Shown here: positions 35,504-43,216 of the stretch, piece by piece
Numbering within the stretch: position 1 is the first letter of the stretch
Layout: each line of letters begins with the position of its first letter
DNA from: Cryobacterium cheniae
GTDB taxonomy: Bacteria > Actinomycetota > Actinomycetes > Actinomycetales > Microbacteriaceae
NCBI RefSeq assembly: GCF_004403395.1
Contig: NZ_SOGN01000041.1
Coordinates: 16,288 to 80,287 of the forward strand
DNA: 64,000 nt
Direction: 5' to 3'
Translations under genes and position numbers: made by a program
Notes under the pieces: model-generated
Seen by the model: the letters and a program-made list of their open reading frames with translations, nothing else
Databases searched by the model: none
What the model was told of the DNA's origin: nothing

Positions 35504-36310
35504 GTGAACGAGCAGCACTCCGTTTCCGATTCATCACGAATCATCACCGAGAGGCGCGGGCACGTGCTGCTGATCGGTTTCAACCGCCCGGAGAAGCGCA
35601 ACGCCGCCGACCTGGCGCTGCTGCAGCAGCTGGCTCTCGCCTACGGGGAGCTGGAGCGCGACCCCGAGCTTCGCGTCGGCCTCGTCTACGCGGTCGGCGA
35701 CCACTTCACGGCCGGCCTCGACCTGGCCGACATCGGCCCCCGGCTCGGCCCCGACGGCCTGGACATGGTGCCGGACGGCGGCATCCACCCGTGGCAGGTC
35801 GACGGGCAGAGCGTGTCCAAGCCCGTGGTGATGGCCGTGCAGGGCACCTGCCTCACCCTCGGCATCGAGCTGATGCTCGCCAGCGACATCTCCGTCGCGG
35901 CCGAGTCGACCCGGTTCGGCCAGATCGAGGTGGCGCGCGGGATCCTGCCGTTCGGCGGCGCGACGATCCGATTCCCGCGCACCTCCGGCTGGGGCAACGC
36001 CATGCGCTGGATGCTCACCGGCGACATGTTCGACTCCCGCGAGGCCCACCGCATCGGGCTCGTGCAGGAGGTGGTACCGGACGGAACCCAGTTCGAGCGT
36101 GCACTGGAACTGGCCGAGCGGATCGCCGCCCAGGCCCCGCTGGCCGTGCAGGCCACGCTCGCCAGCGCCCGCACCGCCGTGCGGGAGGGCGCCGCGGCCG
36201 CGGAGGCCGGGCTGCAGCCGGCCCTGGCCCGCCTGGCCGTGACCGAGGACTCCCGCATCGGCATGGAGGCCTTCGTCAGTCGCCGGCCCGCGACGTTCGT
36301 CGGGCGTTAG
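35504..36310 (+). CDS. Enoyl-CoA hydratase/isomerase-family protein (crotonase)
   Basis: A 268-residue protein. GFNRPEKRNAADLALLQQL and GDHFTAGLDLADIGP form the first CoA-binding part and oxyanion loop, then VQGTCLTLGIELMLASDISVAA and the FGQIEVARGILPFGGATIRFP segment. The GTG at 35504 has GGGAGGCATCC in front. The frame upstream is not part of the fold. Reaction (hydratase, isomerase or other) is uncertain. The gene is alone, with a FAD enzyme 71 bases later. Confidence 0.88.
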   Translation: MNEQHSVSDSSRIITERRGHVLLIGFNRPEKRNAADLALLQQLALAYGELERDPELRVGLVYAVGDHFTAGLDLADIGPRLGPDGLDMVPDGGIHPWQVDGQSVSKPVVMAVQGTCLTLGIELMLASDISVAAESTRFGQIEVARGILPFGGATIRFPRTSGWGNAMRWMLTGDMFDSREAHRIGLVQEVVPDGTQFERALELAERIAAQAPLAVQATLASARTAVREGAAAAEAGLQPALARLAVTEDSRIGMEAFVSRRPATFVGR

Positions 36311-36331
36311 GCTGTCCGCACCACCGATTCA

Positions 36332-36366
36332 CGCCACTGATCAGCGCCACTGATCAGTGCCACTGA
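36332..36366. repeat. 13-base tandem repeat with TGATCA sites
   Basis: CGCCACTGATCAG occurs twice in tandem (36332-36344 and 36345-36357), followed by a partial third copy (TGCCACTGA, 36358-36366). Each copy holds the palindrome CTGATCAG. It lies in the 71-base gap before the FAD oxidoreductase gene and partly in its leader, so it might be a binding site or a simple slippage repeat. Confidence 0.75.
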
Positions 36367-36381
36367 CCCCAGGAGAGACGG

Positions 36382-37851
36382 ATGCCCGCCACCAGCACCA
36401 CCCCCACCGAACCCGGCGCGATGAGCTTCGACGTCATCGTGATCGGCGCCGGCGCTGTGGGCGAGAACGTCGCCGACCGCACGACGCAGGCAGGCCTGCG
36501 CACCGTGATCATCGAGGCCGAGCTGGTCGGCGGCGAGTGCTCCTACTGGGCGTGCATGCCGTCGAAGGCGTTGCTGCGCAGCGGGGCGGCTCTGGCCGCC
36601 GCCCGGCGCGTCGGTGGGGCAGCGGAGGCTGTCACCGGCGACCTGGATGTCGCGGCCGTTCTGCGCCGCCGCGACTCCTTCACGAGCAATTGGTCCGACG
36701 AGGGCCAGGTGCGCTGGCTGGAGAAGACCGGGATCACCCTCGTGCGCGGGCACGCCCGGCTCACCGGTGTGCGGCAGGTGACCGTGACCGCTGACGACGG
36801 CAACACGACCGTGCTGACCGCCGCGCACGCCGTGGTCGTCAGCACCGGGTCGACGGCGCTGCTGCCCGACATCGCCGGCCTGGCATCCGTGTCGCCGTGG
36901 ACCAGCCGCGAGGCCACCAGCGCCCCCGGAATCCCGGACAGCCTGGCGATCATCGGCGGCGGCGTGGTCGCGGCCGAGATGGCCACCGCCTACGCCGGGC
37001 TCGGCGCCGAGGTCACGATGATCGTTCGGAGCGCTTTGCTCGGCGGTCAGGAGCCGTTCGCCGGCGAACTCGTGCTCGCTGCCCTCGGGGAAGCAGGCGT
37101 CACCGTGCTGTCCGGGGTGTCGACCACCGAGGCGACCCGCAACGCCGACGGCGACGTGACGCTCACCCTGTCCAACGGCACCCGGGTCACCGCGACCGAG
37201 GTGCTCGTGGCCACCGGTCGGGTGCCCCGCACCGAGGATGTCGGGCTCGAAACGGTTGGCCTCGCACCGGGTGACTGGCTCGAGGTCGACGACACCCTGC
37301 TGGTGCAGGGCGCCGCGCCGGAACTGGCCGGGGAGTGGCTGTACGCCGCCGGCGACGTCAACCACCGGGCCCTCCTCACGCACCAGGGCAAGTACCAGGC
37401 CCGCGCGGCCGGCGACGTGATCGCGGCCCGGGCCGCCGGCACAAGCGTCGACGACACCCGCTGGGGCACCCACGTCGCCACGGCCGACCATGCCGCCGTG
37501 CCGCAGGTCACCTTCACCGACCCCGAAGTGGCGTCGATCGGACTGACCCAGGCTGCTGCCGAGAAGGCCGGGTTTCGCATTCGGGTGCTGGACTACAACC
37601 TGGGCGGGGTGGCCGGGGCATCCGTGCACGCCGACGGCTACACCGGGTCGGCGCGCGCCATCGTGGACCTCGACCGGGAGGTGCTGATCGGGGCCACCTT
37701 CGTGGGGCCGGATGTCGCGGAGCTGCTGCACGCGGCCACCATTGCCGTGGTCGGTGAGGTGCCGATCCGCCGGCTGTGGCACGCGGTGCCGAGCTACCCC
37801 ACCCTGAGCGAGGTCTGGCTGCGCCTGCTCGAGGAGTACGGCCGCCCGTAG
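36382..37851 (+). CDS. FAD-dependent pyridine nucleotide-disulfide oxidoreductase
   Basis: A 489-residue flavoprotein. The FAD-binding VIVIGAGAVGENVA lies at residues 18-31, and the redox pair is C53-x4-C58 in GGECSYWACMPSKALL. The NAD(P)-binding AIIGGGVVAAEMATAYAGLG follows, then YAAGDVNHRALLTHQGKYQAR. The usual C-terminal active-site His of HPT..E is a Tyr here (PSYPTLSEVWLR), with the Glu kept. That places it in the mercuric-reductase/lipoamide-dehydrogenase-like group without a known substrate. AGGAGAGACGG precedes the ATG. Confidence 0.92.
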   Translation: MPATSTTPTEPGAMSFDVIVIGAGAVGENVADRTTQAGLRTVIIEAELVGGECSYWACMPSKALLRSGAALAAARRVGGAAEAVTGDLDVAAVLRRRDSFTSNWSDEGQVRWLEKTGITLVRGHARLTGVRQVTVTADDGNTTVLTAAHAVVVSTGSTALLPDIAGLASVSPWTSREATSAPGIPDSLAIIGGGVVAAEMATAYAGLGAEVTMIVRSALLGGQEPFAGELVLAALGEAGVTVLSGVSTTEATRNADGDVTLTLSNGTRVTATEVLVATGRVPRTEDVGLETVGLAPGDWLEVDDTLLVQGAAPELAGEWLYAAGDVNHRALLTHQGKYQARAAGDVIAARAAGTSVDDTRWGTHVATADHAAVPQVTFTDPEVASIGLTQAAAEKAGFRIRVLDYNLGGVAGASVHADGYTGSARAIVDLDREVLIGATFVGPDVAELLHAATIAVVGEVPIRRLWHAVPSYPTLSEVWLRLLEEYGRP

Positions 37852-37946
37852 CCGCGCCCGCGCCCGTGGACTGGCCTGATCGGGCGGCACCGCCTGGGGA
37901 GCGAAAGACTCAGCTTTCTGTCGTGGGGGCCGCCTACGCTGGAGGA

Positions 37947-38306
37947 GTGCGCCGCATCCTCTTCGACTCCCCCCTCAGCCGGGCCGGCTATCTCTACGCC
38001 ACCACGGTCGCCCTGATCTGGGGATCCATCTGGAGCACCGGCAAGGTCGAGCGCCGAGGCGGCCTCATCGTCTTCCGCGGGATGCCCGCCTGGACATTCG
38101 GTCGCGGCGGATCCTGTGTCGGCGGCTGCTACCTGACCAACCGGAACGTGTCGGCGGCCGTCCTCGAACACGAGGCCGTGCACAAACGCCAGTGGCAGCG
38201 CTTCGGCATGGTCTTTCCGCTGCTCTACCTGGTGGCCGGCCGCAATCCGCTGCAGAACCGCTTCGAAATCGAAGCCGGCCTGAAAAAGGGCGGCTATGTC
38301 ACGTAA
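37947..38306 (+). CDS. Small HExxH-containing membrane protein
   Basis: A 119-residue protein starting VRRILFDSPLSRAGYLYATT with one hydrophobic segment (about 14-30), a Cys pair (C57 and C61 in GSCVGGC) and a zinc-protease-like motif HEAVH at 75-79. It continues with WQRFGMVFPLLYLVAG, a second membrane-facing stretch, and NRFEIEAGL, whose Glu residues could complete a metal site. I cannot assign a family with confidence. The GTG at 37947 directly abuts GGAGGA, and TACGCT lies 6-11 bases upstream, so the message may be leaderless. Confidence 0.75.
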   Translation: MRRILFDSPLSRAGYLYATTVALIWGSIWSTGKVERRGGLIVFRGMPAWTFGRGGSCVGGCYLTNRNVSAAVLEHEAVHKRQWQRFGMVFPLLYLVAGRNPLQNRFEIEAGLKKGGYVT

Positions 38307-38322
38307 CCCAGGGGGACCAGAA

Positions 38323-39165
38323 ATGACCGAACGCACCATCGTGATCACCGGCGCCAGCGACGGGATCGGCGCCGCCGCCGCCCGCGCCCTCAGCCAGTCC
38401 GGCGACCGCGTCGTGATCGTGGGCCGCTCGCCCGCCAAGACCGCCGCTATCGCCGCGGAGCTGGGCGCCGACTTCCTCGTGGCCGACTTCTCCCGCCTTG
38501 ACGAGGTGCGCAACCTCGCGGTCGAACTGCAGGAGCGTTACCCGCGCATCGACGTGCTCGCCAACAACGCCGGCGGAATCATGGGTGAGCGCGAAACCAC
38601 CGTGGACGGCTGCGAGAAGACCTTCCAGGTCAACCACCTGGCTCCCTTCCTGCTGACCACCCTGCTGATGGATCGGCTCATCGCCAGCCAGGCCCGGGTG
38701 ATCAACACGTCCAGCGCCGCCAACCTGCTCTTCGGCAAGATCGACCTGGGCGATCTGCAGGCCGAGACGAAGTACTCCGCGAACAAGTCCTACGGCGACG
38801 CCAAGCTTGCGAACATCCTCTTCACCAGGGAGCTCCACCACCGCTACAGCGACCAGGGACTCACCACGGCCGCCTTCCACCCGGGCGTGGTGGCGACGAG
38901 CTTCTCCACCGGGTCGACGACCCTGATGCGGCTGATCTACCAGACTCCCTTGAAACGCCTGCTGCTCGGGGCCGAGCAGGGGGCCGACACCTTGGTCTGG
39001 CTGGCCACCGCGAAGCCGGGCACCGACTGGGCATCGGGCGAGTACTACGAGAAGCGCCGCATCCAGAAGGCGAACAAGCAGGCCTACGACGCCCAGCTGG
39101 CGGCCGAACTCTGGGAGCGGAGCTCCGCGCTGGTCGCCGCGCACTCGGCACCTCTGGCTTCCTAG
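38323..39165 (+). CDS. Short-chain dehydrogenase/reductase
   Basis: A 280-residue SDR. The cofactor motif is TGASDGIG near the N-terminus, followed by NNAGG, NTSSAAN (Ser) and YGDAKLANIL (Tyr-x3-Lys). RSPAKTAA after the second strand favours NADP. It resembles retinol-dehydrogenase-like SDRs of actinobacteria. Substrate unknown. I chose the ATG at 38323 (GGGGGACC upstream). An ATG at 38296 overlaps the preceding gene and would add nine residues. Confidence 0.9.
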   Translation: MTERTIVITGASDGIGAAAARALSQSGDRVVIVGRSPAKTAAIAAELGADFLVADFSRLDEVRNLAVELQERYPRIDVLANNAGGIMGERETTVDGCEKTFQVNHLAPFLLTTLLMDRLIASQARVINTSSAANLLFGKIDLGDLQAETKYSANKSYGDAKLANILFTRELHHRYSDQGLTTAAFHPGVVATSFSTGSTTLMRLIYQTPLKRLLLGAEQGADTLVWLATAKPGTDWASGEYYEKRRIQKANKQAYDAQLAAELWERSSALVAAHSAPLAS

Positions 39166-39255
39166 ACGGTGGCGGGTCGGGCCACCTGCGCGCATGATGG
39201 ACTCGGGGTGACATTGCGCCGTCCCGAGTGAACGTCATCCAAGTGGAGGAACACC

Positions 39256-39675
39256 ATGAGCTACGCACACACAGTCACGGTCAATGTCCCGTTCGACGAG
39301 GCGGTCCGGATGGCCCGGGAAGCGCTCGCCGACCAGGGCTTCGGAGTGCTGACCGAAATCGACATGCAGTCCACCTTCGCGGCCAAGCTCGGCCAGGAAG
39401 CCGCCGATGCGGTTGGCGACTACCTGATTCTCGGTGCGTGCAACCCCGCCCTGGCCCAGCGAGCCGTGACTGCCGACCCGGGAATCGGCGCCCTGCTCCC
39501 CTGCAACGTCGTCGTTCGTCGCCACGCGGGGGCCGGGGAGACCACCGTGGAGGCCCTCGACCCGGCCATCATGGCGCAGCTCAGCACGAAGCCGGAGATC
39601 AAACAGGTCGCCATCGAGGCGGATGCCCGGCTGCGCGCAGCCCTCGCCGCCGTGCTCGCCGGCGCCGCGCAGTAA
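39256..39675 (+). CDS. DUF302 protein
   Basis: A 139-residue soluble protein: MSYAHTVTVNVPFDEAVRMAREAL, then FGVLTEIDMQSTFAAKLGQE, YLILGACNPALAQRAVTADPGIGALLPCNVVV. This is the complete DUF302 pattern, a small alpha/beta fold of unknown role often found near redox or metal genes. GTGGAGGAACACC before the ATG is a good ribosome site. Confidence 0.9.
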   Translation: MSYAHTVTVNVPFDEAVRMAREALADQGFGVLTEIDMQSTFAAKLGQEAADAVGDYLILGACNPALAQRAVTADPGIGALLPCNVVVRRHAGAGETTVEALDPAIMAQLSTKPEIKQVAIEADARLRAALAAVLAGAAQ

Positions 39676-39728
39676 CATGTGACCACGGCATGATCGGGTG
39701 GGGGACACAGTGACCGGCGGGGGAATCA

Positions 39729-40448
39729 ATGACTGAACGACGCACAACAGGTGATCGGGCCCGGTCCCGGATCCGGGGCAGCATCGCCCTGGCCATGCTG
39801 GCGGGGCTGCTGCTGAGCGCCTGCTCCTCCGCCCCCGCACCGGGGACCACCCCCACCGCCACCGTGCAGGCCACCGCGGAGGCCACTGCGTCGGCCACTC
39901 CCCCGGCCACGCCGACGCAGGCCGCAGCGTCCACCGTGTCGACGATCGTGATGAGTGGCTCCCGGCTGGTCAGCCAGACCTCCGACGGGCAGACCGTGCA
40001 GATCGCGGTCTTCGCCGACGGCCCCCGCACGGCCATCACCTTTCTCACGACTACCTTCGGTAAGTCGCCGGTCCAGACGGAGATGACGCAGGATGAGGCC
40101 TGCGACGCCCCCTCGACCCATTACGACTGGGACGACGCAAGCCTCTCCGTGGCGTCGACGGGGTTCACGGTCAAGTTCAGCGGCCCCGCCGTTGCCGGGA
40201 TAGCCCTGCAGAGCAGCGGTGGATTCGCGGTCGGCGACAATGCCCAGGCCTTCTTCGACGCGCTCCCGGAGGACCAGGCGCACGATGAATACAACGACGG
40301 CTCGGGCCCGTTCGTCTACGACAAGGTGGCTGACGGCGCCCCCTGGGGTGAAGACGGCTCCGCCTTCGGCGGCGTGGCCCTCCTGCAGCCCGGCGGTGTC
40401 GTGACCGCGATCGTCGCGCCCGACACGACGCGCGCCTTCTACTGCTGA
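39729..40448 (+). CDS. Predicted lipoprotein
   Basis: A 239-residue secreted protein. The N-terminus RSRIRGSIALAMLAGLLLSACSS has a lipobox LSAC, and a Thr/Ala/Pro-rich linker of about 40 residues follows. The C-terminal part has two Cys (EACDAPS and FYC) that could pair. It matches no family I know. It is layered like the lipoprotein at 19892, but the folded parts do not look alike. A perfect hairpin follows. Confidence 0.82.
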   Translation: MTERRTTGDRARSRIRGSIALAMLAGLLLSACSSAPAPGTTPTATVQATAEATASATPPATPTQAAASTVSTIVMSGSRLVSQTSDGQTVQIAVFADGPRTAITFLTTTFGKSPVQTEMTQDEACDAPSTHYDWDDASLSVASTGFTVKFSGPAVAGIALQSSGGFAVGDNAQAFFDALPEDQAHDEYNDGSGPFVYDKVADGAPWGEDGSAFGGVALLQPGGVVTAIVAPDTTRAFYC

Positions 40449-40499
40449 CGCCGGTTCACCGGCACACCGGATAGGGGCCCGACACGAGAGCCGGACACG

Positions 40500-40533
40500 A
40501 GAACGCCCGGCCTCCGAGGAGGCCGGGCGTTCT
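40500..40533. terminator. Bidirectional hairpin between the lipoprotein gene and katA
   Basis: AGAACGCCCGGCCTCC and GGAGGCCGGGCGTTCT form a perfect 16-pair stem with a two-base loop. Genes converge on it from both sides. No T-run, but the symmetry serves both directions. Confidence 0.85.
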
Positions 40534-40551
40534 GCGGTGCGGGCGGTGCTG

Positions 40552-42048
40552 CTACTCGACCGGGTAACCGGATGCGGCCTCGGCCAGCATGTCGGCTTCG
40601 GCCCAGGTCGCAAGGTTCGCGCGCAGCTTGATGCCGAGGCCGACGTCGACGGCGGTCCAGTACGCGATGGCGCGCTCGGTCACCTCGGGGCGCTGCACCC
40701 CGCTGATGGCACCGGTGATGGTGTCGAGGAAGCGCGCCTTGGCGTCGTCGTCGTAGACGTCGCGGTACAGCGTTCCGGCCTGGCCGAAGTCGCTGTCCTC
40801 GCTGCGCAGCTTCGCCGCGGCGCGCATCAGCTCGCCGTCGTTCTCCCAGCCGCCTTCGACCGCGAGCAGCGGATCGGCCACGGGGCCGCCCAACGAGTTC
40901 GGGGCATAGTTCGGCGCGGTCGGCGGGTTGTAGTGGTGGCGCGCGGCGCCGTCCTGCGAGTAGTTGTTCACCGGCGACTTCGGAGCGTTGACCGGCAGCT
41001 CGGCGAAGTTGGTGCCGACCCGGTAGCGCTGGGCGTCCGGGTAGGAGAAGATGCGCGCCATCAGCATCTTGTCGGGGCTCGCCGCGATGCCGGGCACGAA
41101 GTTCGCCGGGGAGAAGGCCGCCTGCTCGATTTCCGCGAAGAAGTTCTCCGGGTTGCGGTTCAGGGTGTGCGTGCCGATCTTGATCAGCGGGTAGTCCGCG
41201 TGCGGCCAGACCTTGGTGAGGTCGAACGGGTTGAACCGGTACGTTTTGCCGTCTTCGTAGGGCATGACCTGCACGGAGAGGTCCCAGGACGGGAAATCGC
41301 CGGCCTCGATCGCGTCGTGCAGGTCGCGACGGTAATAGTCGGCGTCGGCGCCCGCGATGAGCTCGGCCTCCGAACCCTCCATCTCGATGTTGCCCTGGTT
41401 GGAGGTGAAGTGGTACTTCACCCAGAAGCGCTCGCCGGCGGCGTTGATCCACTGGTAGGTGTGCGAGCCGAAGCCGGGCATCTCACGCCACGAGCGCGGC
41501 AGGCCGCGGTCGCCCATCAGGTAGGTGACCTGGTGCGCGGACTCAGGGGAGAGCGTCCAGAAGTCCCACTGCATGGTCGCGTCGCGGAGGCCGGAGCCCG
41601 GCAGGCGCTTCTGAGAGTGGATGAAGTCGGGGAACTTGATGCCGTCGCGGATGAAGAACACCGGGGTGTTGTTACCGACGATGTCGTAGTTGCCCTCGGA
41701 GGTGTAGAACTTCACCGAGAAACCGCGCACGTCGCGCCAGGTGTCGGGGCTGCCCTGCTCGCCGGCGACGCTGGAGAAGCGCTGGATCGTCTCGGTGGTC
41801 GCGCCGGGCTGGAACACGGCCGCGCGGGTGTACTGGGACACGTCATTGGTCACCACGAACTGGCCGTGTGCTCCGCCGCCCTTGGCGTGCACGATGCGCT
41901 CCGGGATGCGCTCCCGGTTGAACTGGGCCAGTTTCTCGACCAGGTACCGGTCGTGCAGGGCGGTGACTCCCTCGGTTCCGACGGTGAGGGAGTGCTCGTC
42001 GCTGGCGACGGGCGTTCCCGTCTGCGTGGTGGTGGGCTTGATAGTCAT
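40552..42048 (-). CDS. katA: Catalase (clade with small subunit)
   Basis: Heme enzyme that breaks down hydrogen peroxide. The 498-residue protein has the distal-side [14 protein letters not shown] with the essential His, [20 protein letters not shown], and the proximal heme ligand in [12 protein letters not shown] (Tyr). Starting at the ATG at 42048 (CAAAGGAGCACG upstream) gives the normal monofunctional-catalase length. The start overlaps the fur-like gene by four bases, so regulator and enzyme are one operon. Confidence 0.97.
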   Translation of the reverse strand: MTIKPTTTQTGTPVASDEHSLTVGTEGVTALHDRYLVEKLAQFNRERIPERIVHAKGGGAHGQFVVTNDVSQYTRAAVFQPGATTETIQRFSSVAGEQGSPDTWRDVRGFSVKFYTSEGNYDIVGNNTPVFFIRDGIKFPDFIHSQKRLPGSGLRDATMQWDFWTLSPESAHQVTYLMGDRGLPRSWREMPGFGSHTYQWINAAGERFWVKYHFTSNQGNIEMEGSEAELIAGADADYYRRDLHDAIEAGDFPSWDLSVQVMPYEDGKTYRFNPFDLTKVWPHADYPLIKIGTHTLNRNPENFFAEIEQAAFSPANFVPGIAASPDKMLMARIFSYPDAQRYRVGTNFAELPVNAPKSPVNNYSQDGAARHHYNPPTAPNYAPNSLGGPVADPLLAVEGGWENDGELMRAAAKLRSEDSDFGQAGTLYRDVYDDDAKARFLDTITGAISGVQRPEVTERAIAYWTAVDVGLGIKLRANLATWAEADMLAEAASGYPVE

Positions 42049-42554
42049 CGTGCTCCTTTGTTCGACAGCGGTGCAGGTGCGGAAAGTAGGGACGGTGAGG
42101 CGGATGTGGCCGCCTGGCAGTCGGGGCAGAGACCCCAATAGGTGACCTCGGCGGTGTGCACGGCGAATCCGGAGGCATGCGCGGGGGTCAGGCAGGGTGC
42201 CTGCCCCACGGCGCAGTCGACGTCGTGCACCGCGCTGCAGCGGGTGCAGACGATGTGGTGGTGGTTGTCGCCGACCCGGCGCTCGAACAGGGCCGGGGAA
42301 CCGGCCGGCTCGATCTTCTGCGCGATCCCGGCAGCGGTGAAGGCCGCGAGCACGCCGTAGACGGCCTGCAGCGAGGTGCTCGGCAGTTCGGCTCGAACCG
42401 TGGCGAACAGTCGCTCGGCGGTCGAGTGCGGGGCCTGGTCGAGAACCCGCAGCACCGCCAGGCGGGGCGCGGTGACCTTGAGCCCCGCGGCACGGATGCT
42501 GTCGGCGAGCGTGCGCGGCGGCTCATCCGCCCGCATCCGCTCAGTTTCCGTCAT
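42045..42554 (-). CDS. Fur/PerR-family regulator
   Basis: A 169-residue regulator. The winged helix lies at about 18-85 ([42 protein letters not shown]), then the metal-binding [19 protein letters not shown] and the final CPDC pair for structural zinc. Fur homologues placed directly before catalase genes (FurA/PerR type) sense peroxide or iron and repress the operon. The ATG at 42554 was chosen over a GTG at 42563. There is no clear ribosome site, so leaderless translation is possible. A palindrome lies just upstream (42573-42593). Confidence 0.93.
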   Translation of the reverse strand: MTETERMRADEPPRTLADSIRAAGLKVTAPRLAVLRVLDQAPHSTAERLFATVRAELPSTSLQAVYGVLAAFTAAGIAQKIEPAGSPALFERRVGDNHHHIVCTRCSAVHDVDCAVGQAPCLTPAHASGFAVHTAEVTYWGLCPDCQAATSASPSLLSAPAPLSNKGAR

Positions 42555-42572
42555 GGGCCCCACGCTAACAGT

Positions 42573-42593
42573 TGTTTTGAGTCAATCAAAACA
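42573..42593 (-). promoter_or_regulatory. Palindromic operator upstream of the fur-katA operon
   Basis: TGTTTTGA at 42573-42580 and TCAAAACA at 42586-42593 form a perfect inverted repeat with a 5-base spacer, ending about 18 bases before the regulator start. The position and A+T-rich symmetry fit a FurA/PerR-type autoregulatory site over the promoter. TTGATT/TTGACT hexamers on the minus strand could be -35 elements. Confidence 0.7.
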
Positions 42594-42630
42594 GCAGACC
42601 CCGTCGGCGTGGCGCAGGCAGTCGCAAAAG

Positions 42631-43164
42631 TCAGGCCGGCGAACCCAGCACCGAATGGTAGACGCCGACGACCCGGGCGAGGAAGGCCTCGATGACCTGC
42701 CGCTCGTCGTCGGAGAGCTCCTGGGTGACCGCCGCCACTCCCCCGATCACCGGATACAGCTGCTGGAACGCGCGCGCAACCGACTCCTGAGCCGGCACCA
42801 CGACGACCTTGCGTCGGTCCGAAGAGTGCGGATGCCGCTGCGCGTGGCCGAGGGCCACCAGCCGGTCGACCACGAGAGTGGTTGCCGCCGTGGAGATGTC
42901 CAGGCGTCGGGACAGCTCGCCCGGGGTCAGCGATCCCTCCTGGATCAGGTGTTCCATGGCGGACAGGTCGGTGGTGTTCACCGCGAGGGCCGCTCCGACC
43001 TGGCGCTCGAAGGCGCGAGAGAGATGCACGATCTCATGCAGCCGGAAGCCGATCGCACCCGAATCCGGCAGGCCGGAATCACGGTCTTCGCCGCTCCCGG
43101 GCGTGCCGGCAACCCCGGCCTCGGCACCGGGAGTGAACTTGCGACGCTCTTCCATAAACGACAT
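42631..43164 (-). CDS. MarR-family regulator
   Basis: A 177-residue regulator. The winged helix is at about 70-130: LSAMEHLIQEGSLTPGELSRRLDISTAATTLVVDRLVALGHAQRHPHSSDRRKVVV, with the DRR wing typical of MarR. The first 35 residues are low in complexity. It is divergent from an MMPL transporter gene, and a perfect palindrome lies between the two starts. There is no ribosome site before the ATG at 43164. A TAATAG element near the start suggests a leaderless message. Confidence 0.92.
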   Translation of the reverse strand: MSFMEERRKFTPGAEAGVAGTPGSGEDRDSGLPDSGAIGFRLHEIVHLSRAFERQVGAALAVNTTDLSAMEHLIQEGSLTPGELSRRLDISTAATTLVVDRLVALGHAQRHPHSSDRRKVVVVPAQESVARAFQQLYPVIGGVAAVTQELSDDERQVIEAFLARVVGVYHSVLGSPA

Positions 43165-43176
43165 ACTATTACGAAT

Positions 43177-43197
43177 ATTGCTAGGACGCCTAGCAAT
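43177..43197. promoter_or_regulatory. MarR-type operator between the divergent marR and MMPL genes
   Basis: ATTGCTAGG at 43177-43185 and CCTAGCAAT at 43189-43197 form a perfect 9-pair inverted repeat with a 3-base spacer. It lies 13 bases before the marR start and 20 bases before the transporter start. The TTGCTAGG-like half site matches the usual MarR pattern of short palindromes between regulator and efflux gene. Confidence 0.8.
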
Positions 43198-43216
43198 CAG
43201 GCTTCTTGGAGGAATT

